The notes beneath the pieces are model-generated. The model saw only the letters and a list, made by a program, of their open reading frames with translations, did no database searches and had not been told where the DNA came from. 64,000 nt of DNA from Xenophilus sp. E41. Its GTDB lineage: Bacteria > Pseudomonadota > Gammaproteobacteria > Burkholderiales > Burkholderiaceae_C. The stretch lies in NCBI RefSeq assembly GCF_003671765.1, contig NZ_QPIB01000040.1, forward strand, positions 1 to 64,000. The letters run 5' to 3'. Position numbers and translations under genes: made by a program. Shown piece after piece: positions 1 to 7,712 of the stretch. The first letter of the stretch is position 1. Every line of letters begins with the position of its first letter.

Positions 1-560
1 GGCTCAGGCTCGCGCTGACCGTCGTGCGGCACGACGGAGGTGCTCGCCTGGAATCGACGCGCTTTGGGCACTGCACGGCGCCGCGAATGGCGCCTGCGCC
101 CGCACACCGGCACCACCGGCCTGGACGGTGGGGTGGATCGGCCGGCATGAGGCGGGCGCGTTGGTGTAGTCGCAGCGCCTTGCTGCCGCTGCCCTTGGTC
201 CTCCCCCACCCGTTCGGGTTGAGCTTGTCGAAACCCTGCGCAGCGCTTCGACAGGCTCAGCGCGAACGGGGATGGGGCATCAAGAGCGGACGGAAGGAGC
301 GCAGTGCAGCACAGCGCCTCGGGGCGGTGGTCGTGGGCCTGCGGGCGCAGGCGCCATTCGCGGCGCCGTGCAGTCTCTCAAGCACGTCGATGGACAGCGA
401 GCACACAGGCAGCACGACAAGCCGGTCAGCGCGAGCCTGAGCCGGAGAACGCAGGCCCGCGGCCGCCGCCAGCGCCCCAGGCCGTCGTGCCGGCCGATCC
501 ACAGCAACGACGGAACAGGCCCCCATCAAGAGCCCCCAAAAAAAGCTAACAGCAAAGAAG
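1..560. repeat. Large palindromic repeat, copy 1 (cut by window start)
   Basis: This stretch holds no convincing gene. It is a long imperfect palindrome: the first 19 bases pair with the reverse complement at 425-443, and the segment around 71-104 (ctgcacggcgccgcgaatgg and onward) pairs with 340-373. The same block recurs at 58923-59486 with only scattered differences, so the two are copies of one element. The outermost left arm lies outside the window: the second copy begins seven bases further out. Open frames here are translations of the palindrome and have no family signature. A short repeat of another family (561-626) directly follows, as it does in the second copy. Confidence 0.85.
210..269. 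repeat. Central hairpin of palindromic repeat, copy 1
   Basis: A 60-base inverted repeat with arms ccgttcgggttgagcttgtc and ttcgacaggctcagcgcgaa, joined through ccctgcgcagcg, forms the tip of the large palindrome. Hairpins with this ttcgacaggctcagcgcgaa arm are, from memory, a common dispersed repeat in many proteobacterial genomes. The large block may therefore have formed by growth around a widespread short element. Confidence 0.8.
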
Positions 561-626
561 GTAACGACCGTGACGATTCAGGCCGCAGCCCAGGTACAGC
601 AGGCGCCGCAGCCCGATCGCACTTTC
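561..626 (+). repeat. Family-A short repeat, copy 1
   Basis: First of five related copies in the window. The shared plan is a gtAACGnnnGTGACG box, then gattc or aattc, then an inverted pair built on GCAGCC / GGCTGCAG, and a terminal GATTGCACTTT-like tail. This copy reads gtaacgaccgtgacgattc at its left end and ends in gatcgcacttt. It touches the stop codon of the oxygenase gene at 625-1614, so it lies exactly at that gene's 3' end. Confidence 0.75.
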
Positions 627-1614
627 AATACTTCTTGGCGAAGTTCGCCGCAATACGCTGCTTCAGGTAGTCGCCCGCCGTGATCGACGGGTACTTGCCC
701 GAGGGCGATTCGATCAGCGTGTCGCGGTTCGCCTGGCAGAAGAAGGCGATGCTGTAGCGCGGCCCCATGTACTCTCCGGGCTGCGGGTTGCGCACGCGGT
801 GGAAGTTGCTAGGCAGCACGTCGTCGCTCCAGCGCATCAGCATGTCGCCGATGTTGCAGGTGATCAGGTCCTCCTCGGGCGGGATCGAGGTCCACTCCTG
901 TGCCTCGAACTCCTTGCCCGGGCACACCTGCAGCCCTCCCTGGCCCTGGCGCTGGTACAGCAGCGTCAGGCAGTCGAAGTCCGTGTGCGCGCCGGCACGC
1001 CACAGGTCCAGCTTGTCCTGCACCTCCGCGGGAATCGCGTAGTAGTGCAGCAGCCGCAGCGTGCTCTGGTACTCGGGGCTGGACTTGTCGTGCGCATGGG
1101 TGAAGAAGCTCTCGGGCAAGCCCATCTTCAGCGCAAAGCACGACAGCACCTTCATGCCGATCTCCCAGCTCTTCTGCTCGAAGGCCAGCATCGCCGCCTT
1201 GAAGCCGGGCAGCTCTTCTTCCGTCGGGAAGAGCTGGCCCATCAGCGGCAGCGTGATCTGGTAGCTCTCCTTCTGATCGGCCGTGCCGGTGGAGGGCCGC
1301 ACCTGGGCCTTGCTTTCCCAACCGGCGTTGTTGGCCAGCGGGTACTGCGCCTTCACCGTGTCCGGCAGTGCGAAGAAGCGTTCGGCCTCGGCAAAGGCCG
1401 CGCGGATATCGGCCAGCGGCACGCCATGGTCGGCCAGCTGGAAGAAGCCGACGTCGATGGCTGCGTCCCAGAGCTGGTCGGCGATCTCGGCCTTGCGGCT
1501 GTCGAAGTCGGCCAGGCTGATGCGGCGGACTTCGCGCGCGTTCGTTTCAGAGCCCATCGCGCCCATGCGCGATTCCTTGCTCAGTTCGTGGAGGGCGTAG
1601 GTGGCCTCGGTCAT
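625..1614 (-). CDS. 2-oxoglutarate/Fe(II)-dependent oxygenase (isopenicillin N synthase-like)
   Basis: The 329-residue product belongs to the isopenicillin N synthase / plant-type 2OG-Fe(II) oxygenase family. The non-heme iron triad is visible as HTD (H210, D212) and the HRVRN histidine (H272), followed by the RYS motif (R286, S288) that binds 2-oxoglutarate. The N-terminal DIOX_N part contains GFFQLADHGVP near residue 56. I chose the ATG at 1614 because an AGGAG lies eight bases upstream; an in-frame ATG at 1680 has no such site. Such enzymes hydroxylate or desaturate small molecules, but the substrate cannot be read from sequence. A second, divergent member lies at 3259-4233 with a binding protein between them, so the locus may handle one imported substrate. 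Cytosolic; no signal peptide. Confidence 0.93.
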   Translation of the reverse strand: MTEATYALHELSKESRMGAMGSETNAREVRRISLADFDSRKAEIADQLWDAAIDVGFFQLADHGVPLADIRAAFAEAERFFALPDTVKAQYPLANNAGWESKAQVRPSTGTADQKESYQITLPLMGQLFPTEEELPGFKAAMLAFEQKSWEIGMKVLSCFALKMGLPESFFTHAHDKSSPEYQSTLRLLHYYAIPAEVQDKLDLWRAGAHTDFDCLTLLYQRQGQGGLQVCPGKEFEAQEWTSIPPEEDLITCNIGDMLMRWSDDVLPSNFHRVRNPQPGEYMGPRYSIAFFCQANRDTLIESPSGKYPSITAGDYLKQRIAANFAKKY

Positions 1615-2203
1615 GTGTGAATGCTCCTGAAAGTCGTGGGGAAAGAAGACCTCAAGAGCAATTCCCGGCCAGTGATGCATCGCGAGCTAGGGGATGCATG
1701 CAGCGGTTGAACGCTTCTACTCTTGCGTGCATTTTCACCTTGTCGCCGAGCATTGCGCCAGCTTTTTGCCAAGCCCGATGCGAGCGCGGGGGCATCCGCC
1801 CCGGCATGGAACGCGCCGCACCGCGACGGCGCAGCGAGGCACAACAGCGGTGCCCAAGCACGCGCGGTCCGCGGTTCGCGATTGGCACGGAAGCTGCACG
1901 CCTTGCTGCACGGAGTAGAAGCGTTCAGCGGCCCCACAGCCGCCCGGAAATTGCTCTTGGACGCGCCGACGCGTCCGCCAACGGCGCCCGCGCGGTGCGT
2001 GCCCGTTGTCCCAGTGCGCCAGCTCGGAGATCTCGAAACATGACGAAAGTGATGGATTCGGCCCGAGGGCAAGGCGCAAACCGCAGCGATAGCCGAAGCT
2101 ATCGCGAGGATTTGCAACGCCGCCATCGGGTCGAAGACGCGCTTTCGTGTTTCGAGATCTCCGAGCTGGCGCACGAAGTCTGCCCACCCGGAGAGCTTTC
2201 GCC
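1615..2203. repeat. 589-bp gene-free region of nested palindromes
   Basis: No gene is supported between the divergent oxygenase and binding-protein genes. Two inverted-repeat systems lie here. In the outer-left system, caagagcaattcccgg (1653-1668) and agcggttgaacgcttctact (1702-1721) pair imperfectly with reverse complements at 1944-1960 and 1913-1931. The second system (2014-2174) has perfect 27-base arms around a cgatagc-cgaa-gctatcg hairpin. Frames that stay open here run through both arms and match no family. Promoters for the flanking genes must lie here, but none is obvious. Confidence 0.8.
2014..2174. repeat. 161-bp palindrome with perfect 27-base arms
   Basis: The arms 2014-2040 and 2148-2174 are exact reverse complements (core cagctcggagatctcgaaac). 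Weaker pairing continues inward to a central hairpin, cgatagc-cgaa-gctatcg, at 2087-2104. The right arm ends 29 bases before the ATG of the binding-protein gene, so any transcript of that gene starting upstream would carry the structure. It could be a mobile palindromic unit or a leader element; sequence alone does not decide. Confidence 0.85.
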
Positions 2204-3244
2204 ATGTCCCGTTCCGCCCTTCCCCGCCGCGCCTTCCTGCGCGCCACCGGCGCCGCCACCCTGCTGGCCGCCACCCCCTTCGTCCGTGCGCAGGGCAGCC
2301 TGCAGAAGTTCAAGTTCAACCTCGGCTGGAAGGTCGAGGCCACGGCCGCGGGCTTCCTGCTCGCGCAGCAGCGCGGCTACTACAAGGACGCCGGCGTCGA
2401 CGTCACCATCGACACCGGCAACGGATCGGCCGCCGCCATCAGCCTGGTGGGCAGCGGCGCCTACGACTGCGCCTCGGCCGACCTCGCGACCATGATCGAG
2501 TTCAACGTCAACAACCCGCAGGCGAAGCTGGCGGCGGTCGCGATCCAGTACGACCTCAACCCCAACTCGATCCTGGTGCGCAAGGACGGCCCCATCAAGA
2601 AGCCCGCCGACCTCGCCGGCAAGACCATCCTCGGCCAGCCCTTCAATGCCTCGCGCAAGCTCTTCCCCGTGTTTGCCAAGGCGCAGGGCTTCGATGCGTC
2701 CGGCGTCAAGTGGGAGAACGTCGCGCCGGACATCGGCGACACGCGCTTCGTCAAGGGCGACTTCGACGCCTCGGCCTACTTCTACTTCACCGGCCTGCTC
2801 AACCTCAAGGCCCGCGGCATGGGGCCGGAGCAGATCACCATGTTCCGCTTCTCCGACTACGGCATGAAGTCTTACGGCAACGGCCTGGTCGCCAACGCGA
2901 AGAGCATGGAGCAGGTCGAGGCGATGAAGGCCTTCGTCAAGGCCACCACGCGCGGCTGGGTCGACGCCATCGCCGACCCCAAGGCGGGCGCCGCGGCCGT
3001 CAAGGCACGCGAGCCGCTGGCCAACGAGGAGATCGAGTTCGAGCGCCTCAAGCTCATCGTCGACGGCAGCATGAAGACCACCGGCACGCGCAGCCACGGC
3101 TGGGGCGCGGCCACGCCCGAGCGCCTGCAGGCCACCATCGCCGAAACCGTCGACGCCTTCGGGCTGAAGAGCACGCCCGCCGTGGCCGACATCTGGACCG
3201 ACCGCTTCCTGCCCACGGCGGCCGACCGCAAGCTCAAGGCCTGA
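2204..3244 (+). CDS. ABC transporter substrate-binding protein (NMT1/SsuA/TauA type), Tat-exported
   Basis: The 346-residue product is a periplasmic binding protein of the NMT1/THI5-like group used by nitrate, sulfonate, taurine and pyrimidine-precursor ABC importers. The start at 2204 follows GGAGAG at a good distance. It gives a twin-arginine leader (RRAFLRATG, residues 8-16) with an Ala-rich stretch ending near VRAQG. The segment QQRGYYKDAGVDVTIDTGNG is the usual first-lobe signature. No permease or ATPase gene lies next to it, so it either serves a transporter encoded elsewhere or acts as a sensor. The oxygenase gene begins 14 bases downstream and a VOC gene follows, which implies a three-gene operon acting on one substrate. 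The ligand is not predictable. Confidence 0.9.
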   Translation: MSRSALPRRAFLRATGAATLLAATPFVRAQGSLQKFKFNLGWKVEATAAGFLLAQQRGYYKDAGVDVTIDTGNGSAAAISLVGSGAYDCASADLATMIEFNVNNPQAKLAAVAIQYDLNPNSILVRKDGPIKKPADLAGKTILGQPFNASRKLFPVFAKAQGFDASGVKWENVAPDIGDTRFVKGDFDASAYFYFTGLLNLKARGMGPEQITMFRFSDYGMKSYGNGLVANAKSMEQVEAMKAFVKATTRGWVDAIADPKAGAAAVKAREPLANEEIEFERLKLIVDGSMKTTGTRSHGWGAATPERLQATIAETVDAFGLKSTPAVADIWTDRFLPTAADRKLKA

Positions 3245-3258
3245 ACGTCGGAGCGTCC

Positions 3259-4233
3259 ATGTCGATCCCCGTCATCGACCTGCGCGACGCGCTCGCGCCC
3301 GGCGGCGCGCGCCGCGCCGAAGTCGCCGCGCAACTGCGCGAGGCCGCGATGGCCTCGGGCTTCTTCTACGCGGCGCACCACGGCGTGCCGGCCGAGCAGG
3401 TGGCGCAGCAGTTCGCCCTCGCGCGCCGGCTGCTCGACCTGCCAGTCGCCACGCGCGAGGCGCTCGACATGCGCCGCTCGCCCACCATGCGCGGCTTCGA
3501 GAACCTGGGCGCGCAGACCCTGGACGCCGATGCCCGGCCCGACCTGAAGGAAAGCTTCTACTGCGGCATGGCCTGGCCCGACGACCACCCGTACGTGCTC
3601 GCCGGCTACCAGACCTACGGCCACAACCAGTGGCCCGCCGAGCTGCCCGAGGCGCCGGCGCAGTGCGAGGCCTACATCCGCACCCTGCTCACGCTCTCGC
3701 GCCAGCTGATGCAGCTGCTGGCACTCTCGCTGAACCTGCCCGAGGACTACTTCGACGCCACCAGCGACAACCCCATGGTCACGCTGCGCATGGTGCGCTA
3801 CCCGCCCCATCCCGAGGGCGCCGACGAACGCACCTTCGGTGCCGGCGCGCACACCGACTGGGGCGCGCTCACGTTGCTGGCGCAGGACGGGCACGGCGGC
3901 CTGGAGGTGCAGATGCCCGACGGCAGCTGGGTGGCGGCGACGCCGATGCCCGGCTGCTTCGTCGTCAACCTCGGCGACATGATCCCGCGCTGGACCAACG
4001 GTCTCTACCACTCCAACCCGCACCGCGTGCGCAACCTGCACTCGGGCGGCGCGCCGCGCTACTCGATCCCCTTCTTCTACGAGCCCGACTACTTCGCCCG
4101 CATCGAGGCCGTGCCCGGCACCGTGCCGCCCGGCGAGGCGCCGCGCTTCGCGCCCTGCACGGCCGGCGAGCACCTGCAGGAGATGTACCGCAAGACCTAT
4201 GGCCTGCCGAAGAAGGCGACGGCGACGGCATGA
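3259..4233 (+). CDS. 2-oxoglutarate/Fe(II)-dependent oxygenase (isopenicillin N synthase-like)
   Basis: The 324-residue enzyme carries the complete active site: HTD at H198 and D200, the third iron ligand in NPHRVRN (H255), and RYS at R267 and S269. The DIOX_N domain occupies the first 110 residues with GFFYAAHHGVP. It starts 14 bases after the binding-protein gene, and its stop overlaps the next start as ATGA, so translation of the three genes is probably coupled. It shares the fold and key residues of the divergent oxygenase at 625-1614 but differs widely in sequence, so this is not a recent duplication. The substrate is unknown; the neighbouring importer component and VOC protein suggest catabolism of an imported small molecule. 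Confidence 0.93.
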   Translation: MSIPVIDLRDALAPGGARRAEVAAQLREAAMASGFFYAAHHGVPAEQVAQQFALARRLLDLPVATREALDMRRSPTMRGFENLGAQTLDADARPDLKESFYCGMAWPDDHPYVLAGYQTYGHNQWPAELPEAPAQCEAYIRTLLTLSRQLMQLLALSLNLPEDYFDATSDNPMVTLRMVRYPPHPEGADERTFGAGAHTDWGALTLLAQDGHGGLEVQMPDGSWVAATPMPGCFVVNLGDMIPRWTNGLYHSNPHRVRNLHSGGAPRYSIPFFYEPDYFARIEAVPGTVPPGEAPRFAPCTAGEHLQEMYRKTYGLPKKATATA

Positions 4234-4661
4234 AGCTCTGGTTCAACCTGCTGTGCCGCGACATGCAGGCGCAGTTCGACTTCTACCGCGCCGTGCTGGG
4301 CCTGCCCGAGGCCAAGGCCAGCCGTTCGCCCATCTACCGTGCGCTGGAAACGCCCGACTTCCAGTTCGGCTTCAACGCCGCGCCGGCCTACGGCCTGCTG
4401 GGCCTGGCCGATCGGCAGCCCGCAGCCGATGAACGCGTGCCCGTCGTCGCCTACGCCACGCTCATGCTCGATGGCCCCGGCGCGGTGGATGCGGCGGTGC
4501 AGGCCGCGCAGCATGCGGGGGGTCGCGTCGTGAAAGCGCCCTACGCCACCTACTACGGCCAATGGCAGGCCGTGCTGGCCGACCCCGAGGACAACATCTT
4601 CCGCGTCTCGTCCATCGGCTTGCCGGCGGGCATACAAGCGCCTGCGCTGCCGCAGGACTGA
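4230..4661 (+). CDS. VOC-family protein (glyoxalase/bleomycin-resistance fold)
   Basis: A 143-residue single-module vicinal-oxygen-chelate protein. It opens with a beta strand and the DFYRAVLGLPEAK helix typical of the fold, and ends with VLADPEDNIFRVSS, the usual last metal-binding strand; the acidic residue before NIFRV could be a metal ligand. The ATG is inside the stop of the upstream oxygenase gene (ATGA overlap), so it is the third gene of that operon. VOC proteins include dioxygenases, isomerases and drug-binding proteins, and I cannot choose among them. Co-translation with the oxygenase argues for a catabolic role. Confidence 0.8.
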   Translation: MKLWFNLLCRDMQAQFDFYRAVLGLPEAKASRSPIYRALETPDFQFGFNAAPAYGLLGLADRQPAADERVPVVAYATLMLDGPGAVDAAVQAAQHAGGRVVKAPYATYYGQWQAVLADPEDNIFRVSSIGLPAGIQAPALPQD

Positions 4662-4714
4662 GCCTGGGGTTGCGCCGCTTGCGCGGCCGCACGCGCCTCG
4701 CCCACACTCGCGGC

Positions 4715-5680
4715 ATGCCCACCGCCGCAACCCATGTCGTCCCGCCGCCGGTGCGGCGCTGGTCGACCGACGCCGTGGCGCCCGCGCAGCGCCTGGACTA
4801 CTGGGTCGGCGCGATCTGCGAGGGTTTTCTGGAAATGGCCGCCACCAGCGGCTGTGGCCCGGGCTTCCGCTCCACGCTGGAGTCGGTGCCATGGGGGCCC
4901 GTGGCGATCAACCGCGTGCGGGGCAGCGCGCAGGACGTGTTCCGCACGCGCAGCGCCATCGCGCGCAGCCGCGAAAATTTCTACTACCTGCTGTGCAAGT
5001 CCGACAGCACATGGACGGCCGGACAGGAAGATTGCAGCGCCCGCCTGCTGCCCGGGGACCTGGTGCTGGTGGACTCGCGTCGGCGCTATGAATTCCACTT
5101 CGCGCACAGCGCCGACACGGTGTCGCTGCAGCTGCATCCGAGCTGGATCGAAGGCTGGCTGCCGGATGCACAGGCGCTGCTGGGCCGGCGCATCGATGGG
5201 CAAAGCGGCTGGGGAGCCGCGCTCTCGGCCTTCGCGCGCCAGCTCACGCCCGAACTGGCGGCCAGGCCGCCGCTGCCCGCGCAACTGCTCACAGACCAGC
5301 TGGGCGCGCTGATGGCCCTGGCGCTGCAACAGGCCGCGCCTGCAGCGCCCGTTGCACCGTCGCTGCGCGAACGCGTCGGTGCGCTCGTGCGCGAGCGACA
5401 TGCCGAAGCCGGCCTCACGGCCGCCGACATCGCTGCGGCGCTCGAGGTGTCCGAGCGCACGTTGCACCGCGCCCTGGCCGGCGGCGGCCACACCTTCGCG
5501 CAGCAGCTCATGGCCTGCCGAATGGAAGCGGCGGCGCGCCTGCTGGCCGACCCGCGCTTCGACCGCCTGACGGTGGCCGAGATCGGGCGCCGCGTGGGCC
5601 TGGCCGACGCCTCGCATTTCGTGCGCAGCTGCCGCGCACGGCTGGGCGCCACGCCGGCCGAACTGCGCCGCCGCCGCTGA
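4715..5680 (+). CDS. AraC-family transcriptional regulator
   Basis: A 321-residue regulator. The first two thirds resemble the AraC-binding-like cupin region of the type that reads aromatic or small organic effectors (DLVLVDSRRRYEFHF near residue 130). The C-terminal hundred residues contain the two helix-turn-helix units, AADIAAALEVSERTLHRAL and VAEIGRRVGLADASHFVRSC, and end in the ATPAELRRRR family terminus. It lies 53 bases after the VOC gene and 101 bases before an alpha/beta hydrolase gene, all on the same strand, so it could control either side. No clear Shine-Dalgarno sequence precedes the chosen ATG, and the start is moderately certain. Confidence 0.88.
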   Translation: MPTAATHVVPPPVRRWSTDAVAPAQRLDYWVGAICEGFLEMAATSGCGPGFRSTLESVPWGPVAINRVRGSAQDVFRTRSAIARSRENFYYLLCKSDSTWTAGQEDCSARLLPGDLVLVDSRRRYEFHFAHSADTVSLQLHPSWIEGWLPDAQALLGRRIDGQSGWGAALSAFARQLTPELAARPPLPAQLLTDQLGALMALALQQAAPAAPVAPSLRERVGALVRERHAEAGLTAADIAAALEVSERTLHRALAGGGHTFAQQLMACRMEAAARLLADPRFDRLTVAEIGRRVGLADASHFVRSCRARLGATPAELRRRR

Positions 5681-5781
5681 AGCGCCTGGCAGGCCGCGGC
5701 CACCCGGCTGGCGCGCTGCGGCCATCCGCGTGCGCCGCGGCTTCCTAGAGTGCGGTCGTCCCATCGACAGGAGAACCCGCA

Positions 5782-6510
5782 ATGTCCGACACCTACGTCC
5801 TCGTCCACGGCGCCTGGCACACCGGCGCCGAACTCGAAGCCACCGCCGCGCACCTGCGCGCGGCCGGCCACACCGTGCACTGCCCCACATTGGCCGGCAA
5901 CCGCCCGGGCGACGACCGCAGCCGCATCGGCCTGTCGGATGCCATCGATTCATTGGTCGGCTTCCTCGAGTCGCAGTCGCTCACCGAAGTGCGCCTCGTG
6001 GGCCACAGCTACGGCGGCATGGTCATCTCGGGCGCCGCCGATCGTGCGGCCTCGCGCATCCGTCGCCTGGTGTACGTCAACGCCTTCGTGCCCCTGGACG
6101 GCCAGTGCCTCAACGACCTCGTACCGCCGCACTACGTGGCGCTGTTCGACGCCGTGGCCGCGGCCTCCAACCAGGCCGTGGTGCTGCCCTTCGAGATCTG
6201 GCGCGAGGCCTTCATCAACGACGCCGACATCGCGCTCGCCCGCAGCAGCTACGAGCAGCTGAATCCGCACCCGTACCGCACCTTTACCGAGCCGATCCGC
6301 CTGCAGCGCCCCTTGGCCGAGCTGCCGGTCGGCAAGTCCTACGTCAACTGCCGCCAGGACACGGCCATGCCCCACGGCCTGCCCTGGCACCCGCGCCTGT
6401 CGGAGCGGCTCGGGCTGTTCCGCCTCGTCGAATGCGACGGCAGCCACGAGATGTGGTTCAGCAACCCGGCGGTGCTGGCGCGCGCCATCGAGGCGGCCGG
6501 GCGCGACTAG
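5782..6510 (+). CDS. Alpha/beta hydrolase (salicylate-esterase / hydroxynitrile-lyase-like)
   Basis: A 242-residue cytosolic hydrolase. It opens with YVLVHGAWHTG (oxyanion-hole HGAW), carries the nucleophile elbow GHSYGGM with Ser76, and has the catalytic histidine in CDGSHEMWF near the C-terminus. HGAW with a short cap is characteristic of the esterase group that includes plant salicylate methylesterase and hydroxynitrile lyase and bacterial EstC-type enzymes. The ATG follows CAGGAG with ideal spacing. The gene is downstream of the AraC regulator and convergent with the OsmC operon, ten bases from its end. Substrate unknown. Confidence 0.88.
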   Translation: MSDTYVLVHGAWHTGAELEATAAHLRAAGHTVHCPTLAGNRPGDDRSRIGLSDAIDSLVGFLESQSLTEVRLVGHSYGGMVISGAADRAASRIRRLVYVNAFVPLDGQCLNDLVPPHYVALFDAVAAASNQAVVLPFEIWREAFINDADIALARSSYEQLNPHPYRTFTEPIRLQRPLAELPVGKSYVNCRQDTAMPHGLPWHPRLSERLGLFRLVECDGSHEMWFSNPAVLARAIEAAGRD

Positions 6511-6519
6511 GAAGCGCCC

Positions 6520-6921
6520 CTATCCGGCCCAGCCCGTCTCGATCTCGGTCTTCACCTCGGTCATGAGCTTGTGCACCGGGCACTTGCCGGCCACCCGCAG
6601 CAGTTCGTCGCGCTGGGCATCGCTGAGCGCGCCGCCCACCTGCAGCCTGGCCGACAGGCGGTAGCTGCCCTGCCGCTCCTGGCTGGCGTCGCGGTCGACG
6701 TCGACCTGGATGTCCTCGACCGGAATGCCGCGCCGCTGGGCGTACAGCAGCATCGTGATCGCCTTGCAGGCGGCCAGCGCGGCGTCGTAGAGGTCGTGCG
6801 GCTCGGGGCCGGCGTCGGTGCCGCCGCCGGCGATCGAGGCGTCGACGGTGATGGCATGGCCGCGGATCTGCAGCGTGTGGGCGGTGCCGGTGCTGCCGTT
6901 GCGGCGGACGGTGACGGTCAT
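6520..6921 (-). CDS. OsmC/Ohr-family protein
   Basis: A 133-residue OsmC-like protein. The two family cysteines are present at C52 (ALAACKAITM) and C114 (GKCPVHKL), which act as a peroxidatic/resolving pair against organic hydroperoxides in characterised OsmC and Ohr proteins. GPEPHDLYDAALAAC is the usual helix entry. The ATG at 6921 follows AGGAG. It is the last gene of an apparent three-gene operon, 44 bases after the flavin reductase gene. Whether it detoxifies peroxides or serves the upstream redox pair is open. Confidence 0.9.
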   Translation of the reverse strand: MTVTVRRNGSTGTAHTLQIRGHAITVDASIAGGGTDAGPEPHDLYDAALAACKAITMLLYAQRRGIPVEDIQVDVDRDASQERQGSYRLSARLQVGGALSDAQRDELLRVAGKCPVHKLMTEVKTEIETGWAG

Positions 6922-6965
6922 TCGGATCTCCTGGATTGGGGGGGGTGGGGAAGGAAGGGCTCGGC

Positions 6966-7712
6966 TCAGCCGCCGTAGCGCTCGGTGCGGACGGCCGGTG
7001 CCGGCACGCCGGCGGCGAGCAGCGCCTGTGCCACCGCCTCCACGAAGGGGTTGGCGCCGCAGACGAAGGCATGGCGCGGCAGCGTGCCCCAGCGCTGCAG
7101 CTCGGCGCCGACCAGCGCCGCATCCCATCGCTGGCCGATGTCCTGCGTGCGCGCGGGCTGCGCGCGGGTGATGGCGGCCACGAAGCGAAAGCGCCCGGCA
7201 TGGCGTGCCTCCAGCTCCGCCAGTTCGTCGGCCCATGGCACATCGGCCCAAGTGCGGGCCGAGGCCAGCATCAGCACCGGCACCTCGGGCGCCAAGGCCC
7301 ACGCACGCGCCATCGCCACCAGCGGCGCGAGGCCCGAACCGCCGCCGACCAGCAGCAGCGGCCCGCCGTCGGGCGGCTGCCACACGAAGTGGCCGCCCAG
7401 CGGCCCGCGCAGCTCGATGCGGTCGCCCACGGCGGCCACGTCGTGGAAGAAGGGCGAGACCTCGCCGTCCTCGATGCGGTCGATCAGCAGCTGCAGGCCG
7501 GTGCCGGGCGCCGAAGTGATCGAGTAGCTGCGCTGCGCCTGGTAGCCGTCGGGCGCGGTGAGCCGCACGTCCACATGCTGACCGGCGCGGTGCGGCGCCA
7601 TGCGCGGCGCATCGAAGGCGAAGGCGCGCATGTGCGGCGTGACCGGGTCGATGCGCACGAGGGTGGCCTCCTGCCACGCCGTGGGCGCCAGCGTGTCCGG
7701 CGGCGCGCTCAC
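6966..7712 (-). CDS. Ferredoxin-reductase-type FAD/NAD(P)-binding oxidoreductase
   Basis: A 248-residue flavoprotein of the ferredoxin-NADP reductase superfamily. RSYSITSAPG is the FAD-binding RxYS motif, GGGSGLAPLVAMAR is the NAD(P)-binding loop, and CGANPFVEAVAQ is the C-terminal nucleotide motif. There is no [2Fe-2S] domain. The start is a GTG at 7712 overlapping the stop of the upstream molybdoenzyme gene (GTGA). The overlap means translational coupling and suggests that this reductase supplies or takes electrons for that molybdoenzyme. Paired genes for a soluble sulfite-oxidase-fold protein and a flavin reductase recur in bacteria, but the physiological substrate is not established here. 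Confidence 0.9.
   Translation of the reverse strand: MSAPPDTLAPTAWQEATLVRIDPVTPHMRAFAFDAPRMAPHRAGQHVDVRLTAPDGYQAQRSYSITSAPGTGLQLLIDRIEDGEVSPFFHDVAAVGDRIELRGPLGGHFVWQPPDGGPLLLVGGGSGLAPLVAMARAWALAPEVPVLMLASARTWADVPWADELAELEARHAGRFRFVAAITRAQPARTQDIGQRWDAALVGAELQRWGTLPRHAFVCGANPFVEAVAQALLAAGVPAPAVRTERYGG

Noticed and set aside
24-670. Several open frames of 75-138 codons in the left repeat
   Set aside because: They traverse both arms of a palindrome that recurs at 58.9-59.5 kb and give the same kind of Arg/Pro-rich text on both strands; repeat, not gene.
1611-2343. Open frames of 74-292 codons on both strands in the 1.6-2.2 kb spacer
   Set aside because: They cross inverted repeats and the start of the binding-protein gene; composition is random Arg/Ala/Pro and no motif is present.
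2099-3097. A 332-codon minus-strand open frame over the binding-protein gene
   Set aside because: Mirror of the Tat-exported binding protein, which has leader, ribosome-binding site and family motifs; the reverse translation has none.
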